A stretch of 64,000 nt of DNA from Sphingobium sp. (lineage in GTDB: Bacteria > Pseudomonadota > Alphaproteobacteria > Sphingomonadales > Sphingomonadaceae), in NCBI GenBank assembly GCA_017745115.1, contig JAGIAA010000008.1, forward strand, positions 23,911 to 87,910. The letters run 5' to 3'. This document shows positions 16,639 through 25,004 of this stretch, piece after piece. How positions within the stretch are numbered: the first letter of the stretch is position 1; each line of letters begins with the position of its first letter. Position numbers and translations under genes: made by a program. Below the pieces are notes generated by a model that saw only the letters and a list, made by a program, of their open reading frames with translations, had not been told where the DNA came from and searched no databases.

Positions 16639-18264
16639 TCACAGGCGCGATGCTCGCGTTTCCGTACCGGTGATGAACTCGAGCAAGGCGGGCTTGCCAG
16701 CCTCCGTTGCAGCAATCCCCCGGCGAATGGCTGCACGGATTTCCCCCGGATCAACCACGCGCTCGCCATAGCCTCCCAAGGCCTTTGCAAAGTCCGCATA
16801 ATGACCTGAAATGTCCGTCGAACGATAGCGATCGGTCGCGACCGGCATTTGATCGAGCTCAATGGCCATCGCGCTGTTGTTCAGCAAAATCGACAGGATG
16901 GGAAGCCGTTCGCGCACGGCGGTTTCGAAATCCATACCGGTGAAGCCGATCGCCGCGTCGCCCCAGACATTGATGCAGAGCTTGTCGGGACACGCCAGCT
17001 TGGCGCCCATGGCCAAACCCAACCCATAGCCGAGCTGCGTCGATTTTCCCCAGCCGATGTAACTGAGCGGTGAGATGGATTTCCAGAACGGCGTCAACTG
17101 GTCCCGCGGTGAGCCCGCATCGTGGGTGATGATCGTGTTCGCGACGTCGACCGTCTGTTGGAGATCCCAGAGCACGCGATAGGGGCTGAGAGGCGTTTCC
17201 TGGCTTTCGAGGAGGGGCCGCCACTGTGCCATCCACGCGGCTTCGACCGCGCTGATCTCCGCCGCTACGGACGATGCGTCCCGCGGGGCCGACAAGCGTT
17301 CCTTGCAGGCCGCGACCAGCATCTTCAGCGTCAGGCCGGCGTCTCCCGCGAGCGCCATGTCGCAGCGCACACCCTTGTTGAAGTCCGCGGGATCGAGCGT
17401 GGCGTGGATGATTGGCACGTTGCTCGGCATCGAGACGCCGAAGGCGGTAATGCCGAAGCTGCAACCGATGCCCAGGATCAGATCGGCATTATCGAGGAAA
17501 TGACGCAGCTGACCGGAAATTGCGGCGCCGCCTGATCCGAGCGACAGCGGGTGCGTTTCATCGAAACAGCTTTTGCCTTCCAGGCTGGTGGACACCGGGG
17601 CGGCGAGAAGTTCACAAAGGTCACGCAAATCGGCATATGCATTTGCCCAGTGAACGCCCTGGCCGGCGTGGACGACGAGGCGCCGCGCCGCCACCAGCCG
17701 GTCCGCCACCTTAGCGACCATCTCGGGATCGGGCCCGGAGCGGGTGGAGACGACCGGCGCATAGGAAAAATCGCCGACATCTTCATCGAGGACATCCCAC
17801 GGCATCTCGACGAGGGCAGGCCGCAGCCGGCCGTTTCGCAGCGCCGTAAACGCACGCCGCAGGATGTCCGGCGTATCCACCGAGCGAAGGATGGGCTCCG
17901 CCGTCTTGGTGATGTCGCGCATCGAGATCGAGGCATTGTAGTTGTCCGGCACATGCGCGAGCCGGCGCGCATAGCCCTGCGGCAGGACAAGGACGGGAAC
18001 GCTCTCGGAATAGGCCTGCGCAACGCCGCCATAAGCGTTCTCCGTGCCCGGACCGTGCTGCATGGCGAACACGCCCATGCGCTTTCCACGGGTGAGCCGC
18101 GAAAGGGCGTCGGCCATGTGGACGCCCGTCCGCTCCTGCCGGACGATGATGGGCCGGATGCCGATGGCCGCGGCCTGTTCCAGGACCGCGTTGCGGGGAT
18201 ATCCGAATATGACATCCACGCCCTCGCGGCGAAGGATCTCGGCAATTGCCGTACTGACTTTCAT
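16639..18264 (-). CDS. Thiamine-diphosphate-dependent enzyme, acetolactate synthase/benzoylformate decarboxylase-like
   Basis: A 541-residue ThDP enzyme with the three usual domains. The cofactor-activating glutamate is in RQERTGVHMADALSR (Glu44). The C-terminal ThDP/Mg site is GDAAIGFTGMDFETAV with NN at about 462-463, where the usual GDG is GDA. AMQHGPGTENAYGG and ALVEMPWDVLDEDV are also family features. The reaction is probably decarboxylation or carboligation of a 2-oxo acid or 2-hydroxyacyl-CoA. It is encoded between a TauD dioxygenase (9 bp) and an MFS carrier (14 bp), so these likely form a short pathway. Substrate specificity cannot be assigned; biosynthetic acetolactate synthase is unlikely because no small subunit is present. 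Confidence 0.85.
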   Translation of the reverse strand: MKVSTAIAEILRREGVDVIFGYPRNAVLEQAAAIGIRPIIVRQERTGVHMADALSRLTRGKRMGVFAMQHGPGTENAYGGVAQAYSESVPVLVLPQGYARRLAHVPDNYNASISMRDITKTAEPILRSVDTPDILRRAFTALRNGRLRPALVEMPWDVLDEDVGDFSYAPVVSTRSGPDPEMVAKVADRLVAARRLVVHAGQGVHWANAYADLRDLCELLAAPVSTSLEGKSCFDETHPLSLGSGGAAISGQLRHFLDNADLILGIGCSFGITAFGVSMPSNVPIIHATLDPADFNKGVRCDMALAGDAGLTLKMLVAACKERLSAPRDASSVAAEISAVEAAWMAQWRPLLESQETPLSPYRVLWDLQQTVDVANTIITHDAGSPRDQLTPFWKSISPLSYIGWGKSTQLGYGLGLAMGAKLACPDKLCINVWGDAAIGFTGMDFETAVRERLPILSILLNNSAMAIELDQMPVATDRYRSTDISGHYADFAKALGGYGERVVDPGEIRAAIRRGIAATEAGKPALLEFITGTETRASRL

Positions 18265-18273
18265 GCCCGGTGG

Positions 18274-19227
18274 TCAGCGCTGGAGGTGGGGAAGCCCGAG
18301 TGGACGTTCGCCCTTCACGGTCGTTCGGATGAGATGGCGCCGCTCATATTTGAAGTCGTGCACGCCCCGGTGAAGCGTGAACCGATTGTCCCAGACCAGC
18401 AGCGTGTCTTTGCGCCACTTTATGCGGCAATGATAATGGAGGTGCTGCGCCAGTCCCTGGAGATAATTGAGCAGCGAACGACTTTCCGCCTCGCTCCAGC
18501 CAACAAAATGCTTGAAATAGGCGGTTGTGGCAAAGATCGCCTTGCGGCCGGTCTCCGGATGAACGCGGACGGCCGGGTGAATGTTGGTCAACTCATCCTC
18601 GCTGAAGTCGTGGCTTTCGCGAAGGCGCAGCCGCTTCTCGGGCGGAAGCTTCTCGTTCTTCGACCAGATGTCTGCGCCGGAATAGACGACCTGCAAGCCG
18701 TCGAGCAGTTCCTTCATGCCGTCCGAGAGATGCTCGTAGACGAGATAAGCGTTGGAGAACGCAGTGTCTCCGCCCCATTGCGGCACCTCGAGAGCGCGCA
18801 TGACGATGCATTTCGGCGGCGTCAGAAGAAAGGGGCTGTCGGTGTGGAAATGTTCGAAGGACGGTACGACATTCTCGGGCTCATGCGCCTCTCGCCGGAC
18901 CTCCTGCATGTCGCGATGACCGTCATAGGTGGGGGCCTGCGGCAGCTCCGTGATCTCTCCGAAATAGCGCGAGAAGGCCTTGTGCTGATCAGGCGTCAGA
19001 TTCTGATCCCGGAACACGATGATCAGAAAATGCTCGAAGGCCTTCATGACCTCCGCGAGCGTGAGGTCGTCGAGCGGCTTCCGCAAATCGACCCCGGTGA
19101 TTTCGCATCCGCAGGCACCGCTGATGGGCTCGACGCCGATGCGCTTGAACTCCGGCATCGGGAGGCCGGCCACGACAGGAGTGCCGGCCGCTGACACCTG
19201 TGGTGCAGGCGAGGAATTGATGTTCAA
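18274..19227 (-). CDS. TauD/TfdA-family 2-oxoglutarate/Fe(II) dioxygenase
   Basis: A 317-residue non-haem iron dioxygenase. The facial triad is visible as His128-x-Asp130 in EHFHTDSPF and His286 in FTLHRGVHD, with the 2-oxoglutarate-binding arginine in RRHLIRTTVKG. TauD/TfdA enzymes hydroxylate next to sulfonate, ether, sulfate-ester or amine groups and so release the leaving group. Initiation is taken at TTG 19227, which has AAGGA about 7 nt upstream. It follows the TonB receptor by 96 bp and precedes the ThDP enzyme by 9 bp, so it probably opens the substrate brought in by that receptor. No Cys or sulfur gene is adjacent, so taurine itself is not indicated. Confidence 0.9.
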   Translation of the reverse strand: MNINSSPAPQVSAAGTPVVAGLPMPEFKRIGVEPISGACGCEITGVDLRKPLDDLTLAEVMKAFEHFLIIVFRDQNLTPDQHKAFSRYFGEITELPQAPTYDGHRDMQEVRREAHEPENVVPSFEHFHTDSPFLLTPPKCIVMRALEVPQWGGDTAFSNAYLVYEHLSDGMKELLDGLQVVYSGADIWSKNEKLPPEKRLRLRESHDFSEDELTNIHPAVRVHPETGRKAIFATTAYFKHFVGWSEAESRSLLNYLQGLAQHLHYHCRIKWRKDTLLVWDNRFTLHRGVHDFKYERRHLIRTTVKGERPLGLPHLQR

Positions 19228-19323
19228 GGTCGTTCCTTTCAGGGACGTGAAATCCGGGGTGGGCCGGCGAGACCCGTTCGATGTGAAGGAAACCCGAAGG
19301 AGTCCCGCCGGCCAGCCGTAACT

Positions 19324-21783
19324 TTAGAAGCGCCGCTTCACAGTCACGGCCCAAGTGCGCGGTTCTCCCGGTGCGCCCTGGATCGAGTTGGTGGAGCCCC
19401 GATTGTCGAAAATGTCGTTGTAATAGAGCTTGTCCGTGAGATTGCGGACTTCGAGCGCCAGGTCCCAATCCTTGTCCAGGGTCGAGAATGTCAGGCGCGC
19501 ATTGACGAGCGTATAGCCCGGGATGCGACCGAAAATGTCCAGGCCGCCAGTGGCTGCATCGACATTGTTGGCATTGCGCTCCATCGAGTCCTGGTGCGTG
19601 ACATCGACGCGCGGGGTGAGCGTGCCAAGCGTTGCGAGATCGAATTCATACTGCCAGCCGAGGCTCCACTGCCACGGGGCGATGTAGACGCCTGCGTCTT
19701 CAAGGCCGATGCCCGCGCTCGTCGCCAGCGCACTGATCGAGGTATATTTGAAGTTCAGATAGGCGAGCGAAGCATCGAACGACATCCCACGCACCGGCCG
19801 GATATTGAGCTCGGCCTCGAAGCCCTTCACATCGGCCGTACCGGCGTTGAGCGGCAGCGCGCAGGGTGCCGCAGGCACGCCGGCCGCGAGCGGACAGCTC
19901 GAGACAGTGACGAGGATGTTGTTATATTTGTTCATGAAGGCCGAGGCGTTGAACCGGACCTTGCGGTCGAACAGATCGGTTTTGAGGCCGACTTCATAGG
20001 CCTTGAGCGTTTCCGGATTGTGCGCGATCGCCTGTGCAGGGAAGAATGGCCGCGGGTTGATGCCGCCTCCCTTGAAGCCGGTGGAGAACTGCGCATAGGC
20101 CATCACATCGTCCGAGAAGCGATATTGAGCGCCCAGACGATAGTCGATGCGACTACCCGAATATTTGCCGACCAGGCCGTTCAGCGGCGCAAGCGACGCC
20201 GGCACTGCTCCACCGGTCGATGAGCCCGGAATACCGAACCGGCCGTAGATGAAGGACTTCGACTGGTCGGTATAGCGAATGCCGCCGATCAACGTGAAAT
20301 TGGTCACCGGCGTGAGTTCGGCGTTTGCGAAGACGGCCTTGGTCTTGGCCGGCACGCTGTTATCCTCGATGAAGTTGAGCGTCGTCAGCGTGACGCGCGA
20401 CCGGTTGCGGCTGGTCTTGTCGAAGTAGAAGCCCCCGACGGTGAAATTCAGCAGATCACCGACCTTGGCGGCGATCCGCACCTCCTGGCTGAACTGGTGA
20501 TTCCAGATATTGTTCGCTTGAAGAGTCGGATTGAACGGCGAGCCGTCGCCGGACGAATATTGTCCCTTGAACTGACGATAAGCCGTGATCGAAGTCAGCG
20601 TGATGCCGTCGGCAAGCTGCGCGTTCACGGTGCCGGAGAGGCCCCAGGTATTCATGGCGCTCTTCAGCGGCGCTGCCCAGGTAGCCGATCCATCGCGTGG
20701 CGCGGACTCCAGATAGTTTTCGTAGCTGATGAATGGGCTCGTGCTGAAGGTGTCCTGCGCGTAGGAGCCGAACGGGGAATAGCTCACGAACGGCGAGCCC
20801 GTCGCAGTGCCGTAGACGTTGCCGTTCAGCAGATAGGCCGAGGATGCCGGCGTCGCGACGCCGGTGAGCGTCGATCCGGGGGCGGCCGGGCGACCGACAT
20901 AGAGAAGTGTTGCGGGGCCTACTTCGCTGCCGTCCCGCGTGACGTCGCCAACGACATCGACGCTGACCGTCGATATCGGCTCCCAGCGCACCGCGACGCG
21001 GCCGGCCACATATTCCTTGCCGCCCTCGGTCCCGAGCTTACAGCCGTCGCTGGCAACATTGCTGGGAACCGTGCCGCCGGGATGCGTGCAGGCATAGTCG
21101 TAGCGTGTGACGTAGCCGTCCTTCTTCACGCCTGCGCCGGACAAACGAACCCACAGGTGGTCGGGCACGAGCGTCAAATTGGTCGCAGCCCGCAATTCCA
21201 TGCGCTTGAAGCTGCCGTAGGTCGCCGAGACATAGCCGTCAGGGGAGTCGCCAGGCTTCTTCGAATAGAGCTTGATCGCGCCGCCGATGGAATTCTGGCC
21301 AGCCAGCGTGCCCTGGGGGCCGCGGAGGATCTCCACGCGATCCAGATCGAGCAGATTGAGCAGCGAGCCGTGCAGAGTCGGCAGATAGACATCGTCGACA
21401 TAAATGCCGACGCCAGGCTCGAGCGCGAAGGTTGTGTCGCGCTGGCCGACGCCACGAATATAGGCAACGACGGCAGGGCCGTAGGTCGCCGAAGCCTGAC
21501 GGAGCGTGACGTTGGGGGCCGACCCGCCAAGGTCAGCCAGATTGGTCTGGCCGCGCTGCTCAAGAAGAGCGCTATTAAGGGCTGTGATCGACAGCGGCAC
21601 GTCCTGCAGCCTCTGCTCACGGAACTGGGCGGTCACGACAATGTCGGGCGCCTGGTCCTCGGTCGGGGCGGCATCCGGCTGAGCGGCGGGCGCCTGCTGC
21701 GCGAATGTTGGGGACGATATTGCCAGCAGGCCAGTCAACGCGATCGTTGATGCCGCCGTATGCAGATGAAATTTCTTCGCCAC
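19324..21783 (-). CDS. TonB-dependent outer-membrane receptor (operon with TauD)
   Basis: An 819-residue receptor with a signal peptide (cleavage near TFAQQ) and a TonB-box-like PDIVVTAQFREQRLQDVP. The plug keeps VAYIRGVGQRD, GIYVDDVYLP, DRVEILRGPQGTLAGQNSIG and GAIKLYSKKP, and the protein ends with Phe as most barrels do (VKRRF). This is the FecA/FhuA-like type abundant in sphingomonads. I start at GTG 21783 because GGGAGAG precedes it and the upstream ATG would overlap that site. The leader GATAAGATCGTG is the same as that of the receptor at 28800. A TGTTGA-N4-TCAACT palindrome lies 64 bp upstream. Confidence 0.93.
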   Translation of the reverse strand: MAKKFHLHTAASTIALTGLLAISSPTFAQQAPAAQPDAAPTEDQAPDIVVTAQFREQRLQDVPLSITALNSALLEQRGQTNLADLGGSAPNVTLRQASATYGPAVVAYIRGVGQRDTTFALEPGVGIYVDDVYLPTLHGSLLNLLDLDRVEILRGPQGTLAGQNSIGGAIKLYSKKPGDSPDGYVSATYGSFKRMELRAATNLTLVPDHLWVRLSGAGVKKDGYVTRYDYACTHPGGTVPSNVASDGCKLGTEGGKEYVAGRVAVRWEPISTVSVDVVGDVTRDGSEVGPATLLYVGRPAAPGSTLTGVATPASSAYLLNGNVYGTATGSPFVSYSPFGSYAQDTFSTSPFISYENYLESAPRDGSATWAAPLKSAMNTWGLSGTVNAQLADGITLTSITAYRQFKGQYSSGDGSPFNPTLQANNIWNHQFSQEVRIAAKVGDLLNFTVGGFYFDKTSRNRSRVTLTTLNFIEDNSVPAKTKAVFANAELTPVTNFTLIGGIRYTDQSKSFIYGRFGIPGSSTGGAVPASLAPLNGLVGKYSGSRIDYRLGAQYRFSDDVMAYAQFSTGFKGGGINPRPFFPAQAIAHNPETLKAYEVGLKTDLFDRKVRFNASAFMNKYNNILVTVSSCPLAAGVPAAPCALPLNAGTADVKGFEAELNIRPVRGMSFDASLAYLNFKYTSISALATSAGIGLEDAGVYIAPWQWSLGWQYEFDLATLGTLTPRVDVTHQDSMERNANNVDAATGGLDIFGRIPGYTLVNARLTFSTLDKDWDLALEVRNLTDKLYYNDIFDNRGSTNSIQGAPGEPRTWAVTVKRRF

Positions 21784-21846
21784 GATCTTATCTCTCCCGC
21801 TGCAGATCGCCGCCATATCTGCGGCTTTCTCGGGTCAGATTAGACG

Positions 21847-21862
21847 TGTTGACTGATCAACT
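21847..21862. promoter_or_regulatory. Operator A: TGTTGA-N4-TCAACT palindrome upstream of the TonB receptor
   Basis: TGTTGACTGATCAACT is an inverted repeat with five of six matching positions per arm and a 4-bp spacer. It lies between the iclR stop and the GTG start of the receptor at 21783. Three further copies occur at 22704, 27182 and 31454, each in a promoter region of this catabolic block. IclR and MarR proteins both bind such sites, so the cognate regulator cannot be decided here. Confidence 0.7.
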
Positions 21863-21868
21863 GTCAAT

Positions 21869-21912
21869 AAATTTCCGGGATACGAAAAAATAATTCCGAA
21901 ATACGGAAATTT
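21869..21912. repeat. Nested inverted repeats in the iclR - TonB receptor intergenic region
   Basis: AAATTTCCG at 21869-21877 is the exact inverse of CGGAAATTT at 21904-21912, and inside it TTCCG (21894-21898) pairs with CGGAA (21904-21908). The stretch is AT-rich against a GC-rich background and overlaps the iclR stop codon. It may be a second operator, since IclR proteins often bind GGAAA-type palindromes, or a weak terminator for iclR. The sequence does not decide between these. Confidence 0.45.
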
Positions 21913-22681
21913 AGCCGGCGAAGGAGATGGCGGCCAATTCGCTCAGTTCGACCGACGCCGACCGGATGGCCGCTGCCAGATCATCCTCGACATGAAGCTG
22001 GTAGCGCTTCGATGGCATCGTGATGCCGATGCATCCGAGGAGTTCGTGCTCAGGCCCGAAGATCGGGGCGGCCACGCCCGCAATGTCGATAGCCGGGTCG
22101 AAATAGCGCGCGAACCCGTTCTGCCGGATGAGCGCCAGCTCACGGTCGATCTCCTGCTTGCTCGGCCTGGGCCGGCCGGTCAGGGGGCCGATCGTTCCCT
22201 CGCGCAGAATGGCCTCGACCTCTCCCGGCGACAGATGCGCGAGGATCGCCCGGCCCAGCGAGCCCCAGGGCAAAGCGATCTCCAGGCCGAGCTCCACGGC
22301 AAAGCGAAGCGGATGGGGGGTAGCCACGACATCAGCGATCACGGCTCTGCGGCGTGACGGACTGAAGACGCACAGCACCGCCGTCTCCTGCCACGCCCTG
22401 ACCAGCTCCAGGAGAAATGGCCGTGCGCTGCGCTTCAGGTCGAACTGGCTTAGCAGCTGGGAGGCGAGACGGTGGAGCTCGCGTCCGATCCGATAGCCGA
22501 CTCCAGGTCCCCGCTCGACAAAGCCGGCATCCACCAGCACCTTGAGGAGCCGGTGGACGGTGCTGGCCGGCAAGCCGACCCGTTCCGCCAAATCGCTGAG
22601 CGAGAAGCGGTTAGGGCCATAAGCCACGTGCTTCAACAGGTAGGCTACCCTGTCCGCCGCTCCCCGCGGGATATCAGTCAT
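21911..22681 (-). CDS. IclR-family transcriptional regulator
   Basis: A 256-residue IclR regulator. The N-terminal winged helix is seen in FSLSDLAERVGLPASTVHRLL followed by LVDAGFVERG (residues about 25-60), and the effector domain in ALPWGSLGRAILAHLSPGE and AGVAAPIFGPEHELLGCIGI. IclR proteins respond to small carboxylates or aromatics and act as activators or repressors. ATG 22681 has TAGGAG 8 nt upstream. It lies directly upstream of, and codirectional with, the TonB receptor operon, and divergent from the NTF2/MFS pair. Palindromes of the same type sit on both of its flanks (21847 and 22704), consistent with autoregulation and control of both neighbours. Confidence 0.92.
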   Translation of the reverse strand: MTDIPRGAADRVAYLLKHVAYGPNRFSLSDLAERVGLPASTVHRLLKVLVDAGFVERGPGVGYRIGRELHRLASQLLSQFDLKRSARPFLLELVRAWQETAVLCVFSPSRRRAVIADVVATPHPLRFAVELGLEIALPWGSLGRAILAHLSPGEVEAILREGTIGPLTGRPRPSKQEIDRELALIRQNGFARYFDPAIDIAGVAAPIFGPEHELLGCIGITMPSKRYQLHVEDDLAAAIRSASVELSELAAISFAG

Positions 22682-22703
22682 GAGGGCACTCCTAGAATTC
22701 ATC

Positions 22704-22719
22704 TGTTGATTGATCAACA
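22704..22719. promoter_or_regulatory. Operator B: TGTTGA-N4-TCAACA palindrome between iclR and the NTF2/MFS genes
   Basis: TGTTGATTGATCAACA is a perfect 6-bp inverted repeat with a 4-bp spacer. It sits in the 45-bp divergent intergenic region, only 7 bp from the first possible start of the plus-strand gene. Binding here could control both directions. Confidence 0.75.
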
Positions 22720-22726
22720 AATATGA

Positions 22727-23176
22727 ATGAAGATATCGGAAATTGAAGCAGAGAGGATCGTCGTGATTGCCGCAGCCCCAGCGTGCCTCGCAACCTATTT
22801 CAGAGCGTTCGATGCCGGGGATACGCGCACTTACGCCAGCTTTTACGCCACAGATGTCGAGTTGCAAAACGGCGCCGGAGAACGGCTGGCCGGCGCACAG
22901 GCAATCATCGCCTTCTACGAGAAATTGCGATGCGGGCTCACCCGCTCGACCCATGTGCGGCTGGTGGTCCCCGGTCGATGCAGCATTGCGGCACTGCTTG
23001 AATCCCGGTTTGATATCACGGCCGAATCGCTGGTCTTTTCCGGCGACAAGGTCGGGGCAGGGGACAGGATCGAGCTCAGGAGCATGGCGCTCTACGAGCT
23101 GAGCGGCGCGAAGTTCCAGCGGATCACGGCTCGGACGATCGAAAAGACCATTATCAGGAGAGGCAGGACGGCATGA
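22727..23176 (+). CDS. Nuclear transport factor 2 / SnoaL-like small protein
   Basis: A protein of up to 149 residues that resembles the NTF2/SnoaL cone fold: CLATYFRAFDAGDTRTYASF and FYATDVELQNGAG near the start, then AQAIIAFYEKL and a C-terminal beta sheet ending in YELSGAKFQRITART. Members act as isomerases, cyclases, hydrolases or ligand-binding proteins on hydrophobic substrates. The start is uncertain. ATG 22727 lies almost on the operator, while GTG 22763 has GAGAGG at ideal spacing and would give 137 residues. The stop overlaps the following MFS gene (ATGA), so the two are translationally coupled. Specific function is unknown. Confidence 0.72.
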   Translation: MKISEIEAERIVVIAAAPACLATYFRAFDAGDTRTYASFYATDVELQNGAGERLAGAQAIIAFYEKLRCGLTRSTHVRLVVPGRCSIAALLESRFDITAESLVFSGDKVGAGDRIELRSMALYELSGAKFQRITARTIEKTIIRRGRTA

Positions 23177-24570
23177 CTGAACACGCAGTGGACCTGCCTT
23201 TGCAAAGTCCGGCGGATGTGTCCGCCCGGCGCCGCATGGTGCTGGTGCTCTTCCTGATTTGCACGATGAATTTTGCGGACCGTGCGGTCTTTTCAGCGCT
23301 CGCCCAAACGATCAAGGTCGACCTCAAGCTCAGCGATCTGCAACTGGGCCTGTTGCAAGGTCTCGTGTTCGCCTTGCTCTATGCCGTCGTCGGCCTGCCG
23401 ATCGGGCTTCTCGCCGAGCGCCATTCGCGCAAGCGCATCATCGCCGTCGCGACCGCGATCTGGTCGGCGGCCACCGCCGCCACCGGACTGGCCGGTGGCT
23501 TTACGCAGCTTGCGCTCGCACGCCTGATCGTGGGCATGGGCGAAGCAGGCTTCGTCCCTCCGACGGCGTCCATGGTCGCGGATGTCGTGCCACGCCAGAA
23601 ACGCGCCTCCACCATCGCGATGGTCATGCTGGGAACACCCGTCGGCACCTTTTTCGGCGCGACGCTGGCCGGTCTGGCGGCTGCGGCGTGGCATTGGCGC
23701 ACGGCGTTCTTCGTCTTCGCGCTACCGGGCTTCATCCTCGCGCTCGCGCTCCTGTTTTTCGTCCGGGAGCCTGAGCGGGGCCAGATCGATCGGCAGCCTC
23801 GCGAAAGCGAGGGCGCTCCGCCGGTCGGGACATTCCTGAGGACTGTCGCCGGTAACCGGCCGCTGCTGTGGGTCATCGCCGGGGGAAGCCTCGCCGGCTT
23901 CGGCATGTCGTCCATCTCCCAGTTCCTGGCGATTTTCCTCGCCCGCACCTATCATCTGGGCGTGCGTGAAGCGGCGACGAGCTTCGGCACCATTTCCGGC
24001 GCGGCCATTGCCATCGGCCTGCTTGTCGGCAGTTTCGGGACCGACTATCTGGCGCGCCGCGATCCGCGCTGGCCTGCCTGGGGCGCCGCATTCGGGCTCG
24101 CCTGCGCGCCGCCGCTCTACTGGATGGCGTTCAATGCCGCGACCCTGCCTGCCTCCTTCATGATCCTGCTCTGCGCCGGCGCCTTCCTGCTCATGTTCTA
24201 CGGGCCGACGACGGCGATGATCCAGAACTTGCTACCCTCGCGCATGCGGGCGAGCGGCGTGGCGCTCTACACGCTGCTGTACACGCTCTGCGGCTATGGG
24301 CTCGGGCCAGTCTTCGTCGGCGCGATGAGCGACTTCACCGCATCCAGATCCTATGCCGGCGATTATGCGGCGGCCTGCCCCCACGGCCTGCCGCCCGAAG
24401 GCGCTTCGGCGGCCCTGGCCGCGGCATGCCGCCAGGCATCGACGAGCGGACTGCAATATGCGCTGTCCTGCGTGGTCCTGATCTTCTTCGTCTCGGCCTT
24501 CTGCTTCCTGCGCGCCGCGCCGGGGCTGCGCCGCGAGGCTTTGAAGGATGCCGCTCAGACCAGCGCGTAG
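23173..24570 (+). CDS. MFS transporter (spinster-like)
   Basis: A 465-residue 12-helix major facilitator. Family signatures are MNFADRAVFSALAQTIKVDL, LLAERHSRKRIIAVATAIWS and ARLIVGMGEAGFVPPTASM. It resembles the carrier at 15320 but is not identical in sequence, and both are of the type paired with TonB receptors in sphingomonads. ATG 23173 overlaps the NTF2-like gene by 4 bp and follows AGGAGAGGC. Its 3' end overlaps the convergent DUF3237 gene by 16 bp. It probably moves a catabolic substrate over the inner membrane under control of the palindrome at 22704. Confidence 0.9.
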   Translation: MTEHAVDLPLQSPADVSARRRMVLVLFLICTMNFADRAVFSALAQTIKVDLKLSDLQLGLLQGLVFALLYAVVGLPIGLLAERHSRKRIIAVATAIWSAATAATGLAGGFTQLALARLIVGMGEAGFVPPTASMVADVVPRQKRASTIAMVMLGTPVGTFFGATLAGLAAAAWHWRTAFFVFALPGFILALALLFFVREPERGQIDRQPRESEGAPPVGTFLRTVAGNRPLLWVIAGGSLAGFGMSSISQFLAIFLARTYHLGVREAATSFGTISGAAIAIGLLVGSFGTDYLARRDPRWPAWGAAFGLACAPPLYWMAFNAATLPASFMILLCAGAFLLMFYGPTTAMIQNLLPSRMRASGVALYTLLYTLCGYGLGPVFVGAMSDFTASRSYAGDYAAACPHGLPPEGASAALAAACRQASTSGLQYALSCVVLIFFVSAFCFLRAAPGLRREALKDAAQTSA

Positions 24571-25004
24571 TAGCGGAAGAGCGTCCGGTCGGGATTCGTG
24601 CGGCGCTCGCCACCGCCGACGATGACGGTGCGGGAAAGCCAGTCATGCGGGCCCTTCGGCACGCGGAAATATGGCGTGACGCGGAAATAGGACGGCTGCG
24701 GACTGCCGGGCTGCGCGCGGACGAGATAGCCCAGGTTCTGGATGTAGATCTTCGTCCCGTCGTCCGCCTCGAGGAGGTAGTGGGCCTTCAATTCGATGAC
24801 GCCGTCCGCCCGGACGAGCGCATAGTCGGCGCCGCTGTGGGGGACCACCGAGCCGCTCAGACGGGGCCCGCTGATCTTTCCGCCGATTGCCGGCGTGTAG
24901 CCCTGGCTGTCGCCCGCGGGCAGCGGCCCGATGATCTCGCGATCGGCGCCGAACAGGACCTCGATGTCGAACACATGCTCCAGCCGACAATCCGCAACGC
25001 TCAT
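24555..25004 (-). CDS. DUF3237 family protein
   Basis: A 149-residue DUF3237 protein. Core motifs are ISGPRLSGSVVPHSGADYA, LVRADGVIELKAHYLLEADDG, IYIQNLGYLVR, YFRVTPYFRVPKGPHDWLSR and TVIVGGGER. The family forms a small lipocalin-like beta barrel and has no settled activity. The start ATG 25004 overlaps the hydrolase stop (ATGA), so it is the third gene of a DUF3237-hydrolase-DUF3237 operon. It is about 40 percent similar by eye to the copy at 26677, which suggests duplication around the hydrolase. It may bind or modify the hydrolase substrate or product. Confidence 0.88.
   Translation of the reverse strand: MSVADCRLEHVFDIEVLFGADREIIGPLPAGDSQGYTPAIGGKISGPRLSGSVVPHSGADYALVRADGVIELKAHYLLEADDGTKIYIQNLGYLVRAQPGSPQPSYFRVTPYFRVPKGPHDWLSRTVIVGGGERRTNPDRTLFRYYALV

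Noticed and set aside
15311..16771. Plus-strand open frame of 486 codons opposite the MFS gene
   Set aside because: Its composition is that of an antisense frame, and it covers the strongly supported MFS gene.
19262..19317. GCCGGCG/CGCCGGC arms between the TonB receptor and tauD
   Set aside because: The loop is long and no U-run follows. Such arms are frequent by chance at this GC content.
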